Positions 26,057 through 35,107 of a stretch of DNA of 64,000 nucleotides are shown here, one piece after another. Source of the DNA: Umezawaea sp042738955 (GTDB lineage: Bacteria > Actinomycetota > Actinomycetes > Mycobacteriales > Pseudonocardiaceae); assembly GCF_042738955.1 (NCBI RefSeq), contig NZ_JBHYHC010000050.1:5003-69002 (forward strand). The letters run 5' to 3'. The notes beneath the pieces were generated by a model. It made no database searches. It was not told the origin of the DNA and worked only from the letters and a program-made list of their open reading frames with translations. The translations under genes and the position numbers were made by a program. The first letter of the stretch is position 1. The number at the start of each line of letters is the position of its first letter.

Positions 26057-26088
26057 GGGGCGGGACGCCCTCGCGGACGCCCCGCCCC
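26057..26088 (-). terminator. terminator hairpin after the GH6 gene
   Basis: GGGGCGGG (26057-26064) pairs with CCCGCCCC (26081-26088), just beyond the GH6 stop at 26094 and before the isomerase gene. Confidence 0.5.
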
Positions 26089-26093
26089 GTCGC

Positions 26094-27038
26094 TCACGTG
26101 CCGTCGATCAGCCGGATGGCGATCGCCGGGTTGAACTGCCCGGCCGGGGTGCTCGGCGCGATGCCGCACAACCCGTCGGAGTTGCCGGGCGTCTTGATCC
26201 ACAACAGCATCTCGGCTCCACCGCCGACCTGCGCGGTGACACCGAGCTTGCGGCCCGCCGGGTTGCACCACTCGCCGTTGCTGCCGTTGCCGTTGCGGCT
26301 GGTGTCCACGACGAACTTGGCGGCGTAGCCGAGCGACGAGACGACCTGGTTGCCGTAGCTGGTCGACGCGCCGGTGGTGTAGTAGTTCGACACGTTGACC
26401 GAGAAGCCGCGGATGTTGCGCACGCCCGCGGAGTTCAGCCGACTCGCCATGGTCGCCGGGGCGACCCAGCCCGCGTTGCCGCCGTCGAGGTAGACGTAGG
26501 CGTTGGGGGCCTTCTGCTGGAACATCTGGGTCGCGTACGTGAGCATGCCCAGCCGGTCCTGGATCGCCGCGGAACTCATGCAGGAGAAGTCCCCCAGCGA
26601 GTCCGGCTCGATGACGACGACGGCGGGTTTGGTCCCGACGCCCGCCGCGAAGCTGGAGATCCAGGTCCGGTAGGCCGACACGCTCCCCGCTCCCCCACCC
26701 GAGTGCCCACCGCAGGCGTCCCGGCCGGGGATGTTGTAGGCCACCAGCACCGGGAGCTTGTCGTTGGCGTCGGCCGCGCCCACGTAGCTCGCGACCAGCC
26801 CTCCGATCCCGCTCTCGTTGCCGAACCAGCGGGCGATCGGCTTGGAGCCGATCGACGACTGGATGCGCGCGGCTCGCGCGTCGCCGGGGTTGTTCCGCGC
26901 CCAGACGGCGGGCGAGGAGTTGGGGTTGACGTAGAAACCGCTGGTCAGGTCGAGGGGGCTGGCGGCGTGCGCGGTGGGCACGACCGTCAGCAGGGGCAGG
27001 GTGACGAGGGCCGCCGCGAGGCGGGCTTTCCACGACAT
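26094..27038 (-). CDS. secreted GH6 endoglucanase/cellobiohydrolase
   Basis: 314 residues with a Sec signal peptide (cleavage after AHA, residue 25). The catalytic domain fills the rest, with no cellulose-binding module. GH6 signatures are GFYVNPNSSPAVWAR, VAYNIPGRDACGGHSGGGA with the Asp at 107, and VVVIEPDSLGDFSC with the probable acid D146, plus FVVDTSRNGNG and GLCG near the end. It hydrolyses beta-1,4-glucan with inversion. Transcribed behind the GH9 gene on the same strand. Confidence 0.9.
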   Translation of the reverse strand: MSWKARLAAALVTLPLLTVVPTAHAASPLDLTSGFYVNPNSSPAVWARNNPGDARAARIQSSIGSKPIARWFGNESGIGGLVASYVGAADANDKLPVLVAYNIPGRDACGGHSGGGAGSVSAYRTWISSFAAGVGTKPAVVVIEPDSLGDFSCMSSAAIQDRLGMLTYATQMFQQKAPNAYVYLDGGNAGWVAPATMASRLNSAGVRNIRGFSVNVSNYYTTGASTSYGNQVVSSLGYAAKFVVDTSRNGNGSNGEWCNPAGRKLGVTAQVGGGAEMLLWIKTPGNSDGLCGIAPSTPAGQFNPAIAIRLIDGT

Positions 27039-27085
27039 TGTGGATCCTCTCTACAGGGTGTGGGCCGCCGCTGGGCCCGTGGTGC

Positions 27086-27117
27086 GCGCCGCTCCGCTCG
27101 TCCCTCGGGAGCGGCGC
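27086..27117 (-). terminator. terminator hairpin after the GH9 gene
   Basis: GCGCCGCTCC (27086-27095) pairs perfectly with GGAGCGGCGC (27108-27117); it lies 14 bp beyond the GH9 stop. Confidence 0.55.
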
Positions 27118-27130
27118 CGCGGCGGTCGGG

Positions 27131-29340
27131 TCAGCGGGCGTCGACGAACGCCGCCACCCAGGCGAGGGACGAGTTCCAGTTGATCGCGACCTCGTTGGTG
27201 GACCACGATCCGATGTCGTCGATGTAGCACTTGGCGGGCTTGCAGCCGGGCAGGTTCTGCTGCGCCACGGGGTCCTGGAGCCCGGAGTTCGGGCCACCGG
27301 CCAACGAGCCGGGCGGCGGGCTGGGCAGCGCGGGGTTGATCTGGTGCGACCAGTGCCGGTGGTGCTGGTTGTGGCTGGCGCGCTCGCCGTACCCGCTGAC
27401 GAACGACTGGTTCAGCCCGTTGCGGCCGAGCAGGTAGTCCATCGACTCCAGCACGCCGTCCCGGTACTCGCGCCGGAAGCTCAGGTCGTAGGCCACGCCC
27501 ATCACCATCGCCGCGTTGGTGGTGGCGCTGGTGGAGCCCCAGGCGTAGGCGCCGTCGGTCGGCAGCGAGGGGTTCGGGTAGCCCTGCTTCTTGAGGTCGC
27601 GCAGGTAGCCGTCGGCGACGGACAGGATCCGCTTGCGCGCCGGGAGGACGCGGTCGACCGGGAACCGCTCGGGCAGCCGGGCGATGGTCAGGTCGGCCAG
27701 CGCGCCGGTGTCCTTCCAGGAGAACCCGGCCGGGGTGAGCCTCGTGGTGATCCGGGACAGGTACGCCCGCTTGCCGGTGGTCGCGTACAGCTCCGCCGCG
27801 GCCCAGGAGAACTCGTCGCTGACGTCGGTGTCGTCGTAGGCGNNNNNNNNNNGCTGTCCTCGTCCGGCGCGTAGAGGTCCGGGTGCGCGTTCGCGGCCTG
27901 CCACGCGGTTTCCGCCGCCGCCAGGCACTTCCGCGAGAACGCCCGGTCCCAGAGCGCCCAGATCCGCGCGCACTGGGCGCCCGCGGCGGCCAGGTTCAGC
28001 GTGGCGGCGGTCGACGGGGCGTGCAGGTAGCGGGGCTGCGGGTCGTTGGACGGCAGCATCGGGTGGGCGGTCCACGCCAGGTCGTGGATCTTGTGGTGCG
28101 CCATGCCCGCCAACGGCTTGTCGGCCGGGACCTGCATCTTCAGCAGGAACTCGACCTCCCAGCGGGCCTCGTCCAGCACGTCCGGGACGTGGTTGGCCTG
28201 CTCGGGGATCGCGAGCAGCCCGTCGCGCAGGCCTTCGAAGTCCAGCGTGCGCAGGGAGCGCTCGTAGGTGTCCATGAGCTGCCACGCCGCCAGCGCGCCG
28301 TTGACGACGTACTTGCCGTGGTCGCCCGCGTCGTACCAGCCGCCGCTCACGTCGAGCGAGTAGTCGCACGTGCCGGGCAGGCACGGCACCGACGTGTCGC
28401 CCTTGTTGGGCGCGACGCCGACGTGCCCGGCGGGCCTGGCGTAGGCGTCGCCGACGTACTTCGCGTCGATCGGGGTGCCGCTGCGGTTGTGGTAGAAGTA
28501 CGCCAGCGAGTCCCGGCGCAGCGCGTCGTAGGGGCTCTTGGCGATGTCGAACGGCTCGCTGACGTCCGCGCCGACCGCCAGCACGTACCCGGTCCCGACG
28601 GTCTTGACCTTCGAGAAGTCCGCGATGTGCACGTGGTCGCCGGACATGGCGTCGTTGCCCTTGACGGTAGTGGTCCCCGTGGCCACGACCGCGCCCGCCG
28701 CGTCGCGCAGCTGCCACGTGACCGGCGTGGTGGCGGCGTTGACGACGGACGCCCGCTTGTCGCCCGAGGCGGCGTAGCCGAGCTGGTTGACCCGCACCGG
28801 CGAGCCGTAGGTCCAGCCGTCGCCGGGCCGGACCGCGCCGCCGGTCAGCGACACGTCGTCCAGGCAGAGGGTGTACGCCTCCTTGGCGCCACCGGCCTGG
28901 ATCGCGACCTGGCCGCGGGTGGTGGCCCTGGTGGACGTGCCGGTGAACTCGAACGCCCTGGGCTCGGCGGTCAGCGGCACGGGCTTGTTCAGCGTGCTGG
29001 TGCTCGGCGGGTCGGCCAGCCCCACGGAGGCGCGGACGGTCACCGGCTTCGTGGCGGAGGCGGTGAACCGCAGCGTGTACGGCTGACCGGCCTCCAAGGG
29101 GATGTCGTTCTGGCCGATCATCGACTCCCACGGGTTGACCGTGCCCGCGGGGATGTCGGCGCAGAGTCTCCCCGACTCCACTCTGGACGGTGTGTTGCCG
29201 CTGCTCCACCACTGGGTCTTCCCGGCGGTGAAGGAACCGTTGAGCACTCGTTCGTAGGTCTCGGCGTGCGCCGGGGTCGCGAGACCGACCAGGAGCACGA
29301 GGGGCAGAGCGGCTGTGAACAGCCTGGAAGTGGCGGACAT
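27131..29340 (-). CDS. secreted GH9 cellulase with N-terminal CBM4/9-like module (interrupted by assembly gap)
   Basis: Start ATG at 29340 (signal peptide ending PAHA). Residues ~28-165 form a CBM4/9-like beta-sandwich (YERVLNGSFTAGKTQWWSSG … YTLCLDDVSL). An Ig-like linker (SPVRVNQLGYAASGDKRASVV) follows, then the GH9 catalytic domain with DVSGGWYDAGDHGKYV carrying the catalytic Asp pair and SWSTNEVAINWNSSLAW carrying the acid Glu. Ten Ns at 27843-27852 fall in the catalytic domain, and the reading frame changes across them, so the true gap length must be 2 modulo 3 (for example 8 or 11). The gene itself is probably intact. Confidence 0.85.
27843..27852. other. assembly gap (10 Ns)
   Basis: Ten unspecified bases inside the GH9 gene. 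The frame on either side is coherent but different, showing that the number of Ns is a placeholder. Confidence 0.98.
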
Positions 29341-29480
29341 ACCGGGCCCTCTCGGGATGTGCGACTCCCGGCACTCCACGGCGTCGAGCGGAATGGTCAC
29401 CCTTCGAGGCCTCCGTGTCAACGGTCTCGAGTGGAGCGGTTTTCCCCCTTCACAGATGCGCAACTTGCCGGTTACAGTCC

Positions 29481-29604
29481 TGTAAGCGCTTCCAATTTTG
29501 CTTCCAACTTCAGCGTCCGCACCGGCACAGCCACGGCGTCACCGCAGCTCACAGGTGCTAATACCCGGTTTGGAAGCCTTCCAAGATCCCGATAGCGCTT
29601 CCAG
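29481..29604. promoter_or_regulatory. LacI/CebR-type operator cluster between cellulases and cellobiose importer
   Basis: Three related sites sit in the divergent promoter: TGTAAGCGCTTCCA (29481-29494), TTGGAAGCCTTCCAA (29570-29584, perfect 7-1-7 palindrome) and TAGCGCTTCCAG (29593-29604). All resemble the GGAAGCGCTTCC half-sites bound by LacI-family sugar repressors. Their position allows one repressor to control both cellulase genes and the transporter operon. Confidence 0.6.
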
Positions 29605-29631
29605 ATCCACTGGTCCCACCGGAGGTTTCGC

Positions 29632-30912
29632 ATGGCTGTTCGACCCAGACGGACGTTGCTCGCGGCGGTTGTCGCCGGAGCGCTCGCGGCCACCGCCGCG
29701 TGCGGTGGCGGCGGGGACTCCGCGTCCGGGCAGACGACGCTGATCGTCAAGACCTTCAGCCAGTTCGGCTACGAGGAGCTGTACAAGGAGTACGAGGCGT
29801 CCCACCCCGGCATCAAGATCAAGGAGGAGAACATCGGGAAGCTGGGCGACTACACGCCCAAGCTCCAGCAGTGGATGGCCGCCGGGAAGGGCGCGGGCGA
29901 CGTGGTCGCGCTGGAGGAGGGGATCCTCTCCCAGTTCATGGCCAAGCCGGACCAGTTCGTGAACCTGCTGGAGCACGGCGCGGACGCCGTGCGGCCGAAC
30001 TTCCTGGAGTGGAAGTGGAAGCAGGCCTCGACGGCCGACGGCTCGAAGGTCATCGGGCTCGGCACGGACGTCGGCGCGCAGGGCATGTGCTACCGCACCG
30101 ACCTGTTCGCCGCGGCCGGACTGCCCACCGACCGCGAGCAGGTCGGCGCGCTGTGGCCGACGTGGGACGACTACCTCGCCACCGGCAAGCGGTTCGCGCA
30201 GGCGGGCACGGACGCCAAGTTCTTCGACTCGTCGGGCAGCCTGTACCAGAACATCCTGATGCAGCAGGGCGACCACACGTACTACGACACGGCGAACAAG
30301 CTCGTCATCGACACCAACCCCGGCGTGCGCAAGGCGTGGGACCAGACCATCGCCCTGGTGAACGCGGGGCTGTCCGCCTCGATCGAGCAGTGGAGCCCGC
30401 AGTGGAACGCCGGGTTCAAGAACGGCGCGTTCGCCACGATCCCCTGCCCCTCCTGGATGCTCGGCACGATCGAGAAGCAGGCCGGGCCGGAGAACAAGGG
30501 GAAGTGGGACGTCGCCAGGGTTCCCGGCAACGGCGCCGTGCGCGGCGGCTCGTTCCTCGCGGTGCCGACGCAGAGCACCCACCAGAAGGAGGCCGCCGAG
30601 CTGGCGACGTTCCTGACCAGCCCCAAGGGGCAGACGGCGGCGTTCAAGTCGAAGAACAACTTCCCGTCCTCGCCCCAGGCGATCGACGACCCCGCGGTGC
30701 GGGAGTTCACCAACCCGTACTTCAACGGCGCGCCCGTCGGGAAGATCTTCGGCGACAGCGTGAAGGCGCTCAAGCCGGTGTACCTGGGCCCGGACAACAA
30801 CCCGATCGGCGACCGCGTCGGGCAGGCGCTGACCGCCGTCGAGCAGGGCAAGCTCACGCCGGACGACGCGTGGGCCAAGGCCGTCGACGACGCCAAGCGC
30901 CTGGTGAAGTGA
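29632..30912 (+). CDS. cebE: ABC transporter substrate-binding lipoprotein, cello-oligosaccharide type (CebE-like)
   Basis: 426 residues. The signal peptide ends in an Ala-rich lipobox (ATAAC), with lipid-anchored Cys24. The extracellular solute-binding family 1 fold shows TLIVKTFSQFGYEELYKEYEASHPGIKI, DVVALEEGILSQF, TDVGAQGMCYRTDLF, and FATIPCPSWMLGTIE. By context (GH1, GH6 and GH9 neighbours, CebR-like repressor), the ligand should be cellobiose or cellotriose. First gene of an operon with two permeases and beta-glucosidase. Confidence 0.8.
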   Translation: MAVRPRRTLLAAVVAGALAATAACGGGGDSASGQTTLIVKTFSQFGYEELYKEYEASHPGIKIKEENIGKLGDYTPKLQQWMAAGKGAGDVVALEEGILSQFMAKPDQFVNLLEHGADAVRPNFLEWKWKQASTADGSKVIGLGTDVGAQGMCYRTDLFAAAGLPTDREQVGALWPTWDDYLATGKRFAQAGTDAKFFDSSGSLYQNILMQQGDHTYYDTANKLVIDTNPGVRKAWDQTIALVNAGLSASIEQWSPQWNAGFKNGAFATIPCPSWMLGTIEKQAGPENKGKWDVARVPGNGAVRGGSFLAVPTQSTHQKEAAELATFLTSPKGQTAAFKSKNNFPSSPQAIDDPAVREFTNPYFNGAPVGKIFGDSVKALKPVYLGPDNNPIGDRVGQALTAVEQGKLTPDDAWAKAVDDAKRLVK

Positions 30913-30915
30913 CGC

Positions 30916-30935
30916 CGGGGCGCGATGGCGCCCCG
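30916..30935 (+). terminator. intercistronic hairpin after the binding-protein gene
   Basis: CGGGGCGC pairs with GCGCCCCG across a 4-nt loop, starting 4 bp after the stop. Such hairpins between the binding-protein and permease genes commonly stabilise the upstream message and lower downstream expression. Confidence 0.5.
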
Positions 30936-30979
30936 CCGTCGCGCCCCCTCGTCCCCGTTGCACAGAAGGACAGACCTTG

Positions 30980-31930
30980 GTGACCGACCTGCGGCCGCGA
31001 CCGGCCGAAACCAGAGTTCCACCCGCCCCGCTCCCGCGGCGGAGCTTCCTCTCCCACGTCGACGCGAAGTGGTCGCCGTACCTCTTCGTCGCGCCGTTCT
31101 TCGTGATCTTCGCGATCTTCGGCCTGTTCCCGTTGGCCTACACCGGATGGGTGTCCCTGCACGACTGGGACATCAGCGGCGCGGGCGCGTTCGTCGGGCT
31201 GGACAACTACACGACCCTGTTCGGCGACCCGGACTTCTGGAACGCGGTCGGCAACACCCTCGGGATGCTCGTGCTCGCCACCGTGCCGCAACTGGCGCTG
31301 GCGCTGGTCCTGGCGAGCCTGCTCAACCAGAAGCTGCGCGGCCTGACGTTCCTGCGGATGGGCGTGCTGCTGCCGATCGTCACGTCGGTGGCGGCCGTGG
31401 GCATCGTGTTCAGCCAGATCTTCGACCGCGACGCGGGCATGGTGAACGGGCTCCTCGGGCTGTTCGACGTGGCCCCGATCGACTGGCGCGCCGACAAGTG
31501 GTCGTCGTGGACCGCCATCGCGACCATGGTCAACTGGCGGTGGACCGGGTACAACGCGCTGATCTACCTGGCCGCGATGCAGTCGATCCCGCGCGAGCTG
31601 TACGAGGCCGCGACGGTCGACGGGGCCTCCAAGATCCGGCAGTTCCGCAGCATCACCGTGCCGATGATCCGGCCCGCGGTCCTCTTCACGGTGATCGTGT
31701 CCACGATCGCGGGCATGCAGCTGTTCACCGAGCCGCTGATCTTCGGCCAGGGCAGCTTCGCCATCTCCGGCGGCAGCCTGCGGCAGTTCCAGACGCTGTC
31801 GATGTACATGTTCGAGAAGGCGTTCCGCGACTTCGACTACGGGTACGGCTCCGCCGTGGCGTGGATGATCTTCCTGCTGATCACGCTGCTCGGGGTCGTC
31901 AACTTCCTCGTCACGCGAAAGGGGCGGTGA
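30980..31930 (+). CDS. cebF: sugar ABC transporter permease (CebF-like)
   Basis: 316 residues from the GTG at 30980 (a TTG at 30977 is possible; AGGA lies 6-9 nt upstream). Six transmembrane segments and the EAA loop YEAATVDGASKIRQFRSITVPMIRP that docks the ATPase. No ATPase gene is in the operon, so a shared MsiK-like ATPase elsewhere is expected, as in Streptomyces. Stop overlaps the next start. Confidence 0.8.
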   Translation: MTDLRPRPAETRVPPAPLPRRSFLSHVDAKWSPYLFVAPFFVIFAIFGLFPLAYTGWVSLHDWDISGAGAFVGLDNYTTLFGDPDFWNAVGNTLGMLVLATVPQLALALVLASLLNQKLRGLTFLRMGVLLPIVTSVAAVGIVFSQIFDRDAGMVNGLLGLFDVAPIDWRADKWSSWTAIATMVNWRWTGYNALIYLAAMQSIPRELYEAATVDGASKIRQFRSITVPMIRPAVLFTVIVSTIAGMQLFTEPLIFGQGSFAISGGSLRQFQTLSMYMFEKAFRDFDYGYGSAVAWMIFLLITLLGVVNFLVTRKGR

Positions 31931-32754
31931 GCGTGCGCAAGTCCCAACCGCTGGTGTACCTCACGCTGCTCGTGGCGATCGGGCTGTCGGCGTTCCCGCT
32001 GTACTGGCTGTTCGTCGTGGCCACGCGGTCCAACGACATCGTCGGCGACTGGCCGCCGCCGCTGCTGCCCGGCGGCAACCTCGGCGACAACGTGTCGCGC
32101 CTGTTCGCCGCCGAGGACGCGCACTTCCTGCTGGGCATGGCGAACTCGGCGTTCGCGTCGGTCACCGTGACCGTGGCGGTGGTGTTCTTCAGCTCACTGG
32201 CCGGTTTCGCGTTCGCCAAGCTCAAGTTCCGGGGCCGCAACGGCCTGCTGCTGGTCATCCTGGCCACGATGATGATCCCCGTGCAGATGGGGATCATCCC
32301 GCTGTACATGATCATGGTGGAACTGGGCTGGCAGAACCGGATGCAGGCGGTCATCGTGCCCGCGCTGGTGTCGGCGTTCGGCGTGTTCCTGATGCGCCAG
32401 TACGCGGAGCGGGCCGTGCCGGACGAGCTGATCGAGGCCGCGAAGGTCGACGGCTGCTCGACGTTCCGGATCTTCTGGACCATCGTGCTGCCCGCGCTGC
32501 GGCCCGGCGCGGCGGTGCTCGGCCTGTTCACGTTCATGGGTACCTGGAACGAGTTCCTGTGGCCGCTGGCCGTGCTGGAGGCGGACAACCCGACGGTGCA
32601 GTTCTCGCTGAGCCAGCTCTCCACGACCTACTACACGGACTACACGCTGATGTTCGCCGGTGCGCTGGTCGCCACGGTGCCGCTGCTGCTCGTGTTCCTC
32701 GCCTTCGGCAGGCAGATCATCGGCGGGATCATGGAAGGGGCGGTCAAGGCGTGA
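31927..32754 (+). CDS. cebG: sugar ABC transporter permease (CebG-like)
   Basis: 275 residues, GTG overlapping the previous stop (GTGA). Six transmembrane segments; EAA loop IEAAKVDGCSTFRIFWTIVLPALRP. The C-terminus IIGGIMEGAVKA is typical of the second permease in carbohydrate importers. Overlaps the GH1 start by four bases. Confidence 0.82.
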   Translation: MSVRKSQPLVYLTLLVAIGLSAFPLYWLFVVATRSNDIVGDWPPPLLPGGNLGDNVSRLFAAEDAHFLLGMANSAFASVTVTVAVVFFSSLAGFAFAKLKFRGRNGLLLVILATMMIPVQMGIIPLYMIMVELGWQNRMQAVIVPALVSAFGVFLMRQYAERAVPDELIEAAKVDGCSTFRIFWTIVLPALRPGAAVLGLFTFMGTWNEFLWPLAVLEADNPTVQFSLSQLSTTYYTDYTLMFAGALVATVPLLLVFLAFGRQIIGGIMEGAVKA

Positions 32755-34103
32755 GGCCGGGATTCGTCTGGGGGGCGGCCACGTCGAGCTACCAGATCGA
32801 GGGCGCGGTGGCGGAGGACGGGCGCGGACCGTCCATCTGGGACACGTTCGCCGCCACGCCGGGCAAGGTGGACAACGGCGACACGGGCGAGGTCGCCGCC
32901 GACCACTACCACCGCTACCGCGAGGACGTGGCGCTGATGGCCGACCTCGGCCTCGGCGCGTACCGGTTCTCCGTCGCCTGGCCGCGGGTGCAGCCGCTCG
33001 GCTCCGGCGCGGTGGACCAGCGCGGCCTCGACTTCTACCGGCGGCTCGTGGACGCGCTGCTGGACAAGGGGATCGAGCCGTGGCCGACGCTCTACCACTG
33101 GGACCTGCCGCAGCCGCTGGAGGACGCGGGCGGCTGGCCAGAACGGGACACCGCGCTGCGGTTCGCCGACTACGCGGCCGTGGTGCACGAGGCGCTGGCC
33201 GACCGGGTCACCCACTGGACCACGCTCAACGAGCCGTGGTGCTCGGCGTTCCTCGGCTACGCCACCGGGCGGCACGCCCCCGGCCGCCGCGAGCCCGCCG
33301 CGGCCGTGCGCGCCGCCCACCACCTGCTGCTGGGCCACGGCCTCGCCGTGCGGGCGATGGCGGGCGCACGGGTCGGCGTCACGCTCAACCTGACCACCGT
33401 GTCACCGCGTGGGCCCGCGGACGCGGACGCGGCCCGGCGGATCGACGGGATGCAGAACCGGATCTTCCTCGACCCGCTGCTGCGCGGCTCCTACCCCGCG
33501 GACGTGGTCGACGACCTGCGCGGGACCACCTCGTTCGACCACGTCCGGCCCGACGACCTGGCCACGATCTCCGCGCCGCTGGACTTCCTCGGCGTCAACT
33601 ACTACTCCCCCATGCTGGTCGCTCGCAGCGCCGTCCCCACCCCGTCGGCCTACGTCGGCTCCCCGCACGTCGAGATGGTCGACGGCGGGCGGGCCCGGAC
33701 GTCGATCGGCTGGGAGATCGACGCGGGCGGGCTGCGCGACCTGCTGCTGCGCCTGCGGGACGAGTACCCGGCGGTGCCGCTGCACATCACCGAGAACGGG
33801 GCCGCGTTCGACGACTCGCCGCACGACACGGCCAGGATCGCCTACCTCGCCGACCACCTGCGCGCGTGCGCCGAGGCGATCGACCTCGGCGTGCCGCTGC
33901 GGGGCTACTTCGCCTGGTCGCTGCTGGACAACTTCGAGTGGTCCTACGGCTACGCCCAGCGGTTCGGGCTCGTGCACGTGGACTACGCGACGCAGCGCCG
34001 CACTCTCAAGGACAGCGCCCGCTGGTACGCCGACGTCATCGCGCGGGGCGGGGAGCTTGGTAGTCTCCAGCGGGTAGACGACCACACGTGGGAGCGGTCC
34101 TGA
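32751..34103 (+). CDS. bglC: GH1 beta-glucosidase
   Basis: 450 residues from the GTG at 32751, beginning RPGFVWGAATSSYQIEGA. Acid/base Glu161 is in TTLNEPW and the nucleophile Glu348 in HITENGA. The N-terminal FSVAWPRVQP and C-terminal GYFAWSLLDNFEWSYGYAQRFGLVHVDY are family signatures. No signal peptide, so it acts inside the cell on imported cellobiose. It is the last enzyme gene before the repressor. Confidence 0.9.
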   Translation: MRPGFVWGAATSSYQIEGAVAEDGRGPSIWDTFAATPGKVDNGDTGEVAADHYHRYREDVALMADLGLGAYRFSVAWPRVQPLGSGAVDQRGLDFYRRLVDALLDKGIEPWPTLYHWDLPQPLEDAGGWPERDTALRFADYAAVVHEALADRVTHWTTLNEPWCSAFLGYATGRHAPGRREPAAAVRAAHHLLLGHGLAVRAMAGARVGVTLNLTTVSPRGPADADAARRIDGMQNRIFLDPLLRGSYPADVVDDLRGTTSFDHVRPDDLATISAPLDFLGVNYYSPMLVARSAVPTPSAYVGSPHVEMVDGGRARTSIGWEIDAGGLRDLLLRLRDEYPAVPLHITENGAAFDDSPHDTARIAYLADHLRACAEAIDLGVPLRGYFAWSLLDNFEWSYGYAQRFGLVHVDYATQRRTLKDSARWYADVIARGGELGSLQRVDDHTWERS

Positions 34104-34105
34104 CC

Positions 34106-35107
34106 ATGACCAACCGGCCGCCGACGCTCGACGAAGTGGCGCAGCGCGCGGGCGTGTCCACGGGGACCGCCTCGCGCGTCATCAACAACGCCCAGCACGT
34201 GAGCAACAAGGCCCGGCAGGCGGTGGAACGCGCCGTCGAGGAACTCGGGTACGTGCCGAACGTGGCCGGGCGGTCGCTGGCCAGCCAGCGGCGGGGCGCG
34301 GTCGTGCTGGCGATCTCCAGCGACGACCCGGCGCTGTTCGCGAACCTGTTCTTCGCCGAGGTCATCACCGGCGTCAACGCGGTCATCGAGGAGACGGACC
34401 TCCAGCTCATGCTGGTGCTGGCAGCCTCCGAACGCGGGCGCGACCGGCTCGCCCGGCTCCTCCAGTCGCGCAGCGCGGACGGCGTGATGCTGCTGGCGCT
34501 GCGGGAGAACGACCCGCTGTCCAAGCTCGCGGACGACAGCGGCGTGCCCGTGGTGCACGGCGGGCGCTCGCTCGACCGGACGCCGCAGTGGTACGTGGAC
34601 GCGGACAACCGGGGCGGCGCGCGGCAGGCCGTGGAGCACCTGATCGGCATCGGCCGTCAGCGGATCGCCACCATCACCGGCCAGCTCGACCTGCACGTGG
34701 GCGTGAACCGGTACCTCGGCTACCGCGAGGCGCTGGCGTTGGCCGGGCTGAGCGACGAGCGGGTGGCGAACGGCGACTTCGGCGAGGCCAGCGGCGTGGC
34801 GGGGATGACCCGGTTGCTGGACGAGCACCCGGACCTGGACGCCGTGTTCGTGGCGTCCGACGCGATGGCCGCCGGGGCGTTGACCGTGCTGCGCGAGCGC
34901 GGGAAGTCCGTGCCGGAGGACATCGCGGTGGTGGGGTTCAACGACGTCGTGACGGCCCAGCACACCCAGCCGCGCCTCACGACGGTGCACCAGCCGATAG
35001 AGGCGCTGGGGCGGGAGATGACCCGGATGCTGGTGCGGCTGATCAACGGCGAGCGGCCGACGCCGCTGATCCTGCCGACGGAGCTGGTCATCCGCGACTC
35101 CGCCTGA
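34106..35107 (+). CDS. cebR: LacI-family repressor (CebR-like)
   Basis: 333 residues from the ATG at 34106; a GTG at 34088 is an alternative. The DNA-binding head is PTLDEVAQRAGVSTGTASRVINNAQHVSNKARQAVERAVEELGYVPNVAGRSLASQR, including the hinge helix. The sensor half is a periplasmic-binding-like fold ending with AVVGFNDVVTAQHTQPRLTTVHQPIEALG. Position behind the importer and GH1 gene matches CebR of streptomycetes, which releases operators on binding cellobiose. Its 3' end overlaps the convergent DUF2264 gene by 20 bp. Confidence 0.82.
   Translation: MTNRPPTLDEVAQRAGVSTGTASRVINNAQHVSNKARQAVERAVEELGYVPNVAGRSLASQRRGAVVLAISSDDPALFANLFFAEVITGVNAVIEETDLQLMLVLAASERGRDRLARLLQSRSADGVMLLALRENDPLSKLADDSGVPVVHGGRSLDRTPQWYVDADNRGGARQAVEHLIGIGRQRIATITGQLDLHVGVNRYLGYREALALAGLSDERVANGDFGEASGVAGMTRLLDEHPDLDAVFVASDAMAAGALTVLRERGKSVPEDIAVVGFNDVVTAQHTQPRLTTVHQPIEALGREMTRMLVRLINGERPTPLILPTELVIRDSA

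Noticed and set aside
27688..29463. Two separate cellulase fragments around the gap
   Set aside because: Both sides belong to one GH9 protein; the split is due to the placeholder Ns.
32660..34063. Arg-rich frame overlapping the GH1 gene
   Set aside because: Out-of-frame reading of a high-GC gene; the GH1 frame has catalytic motifs throughout.
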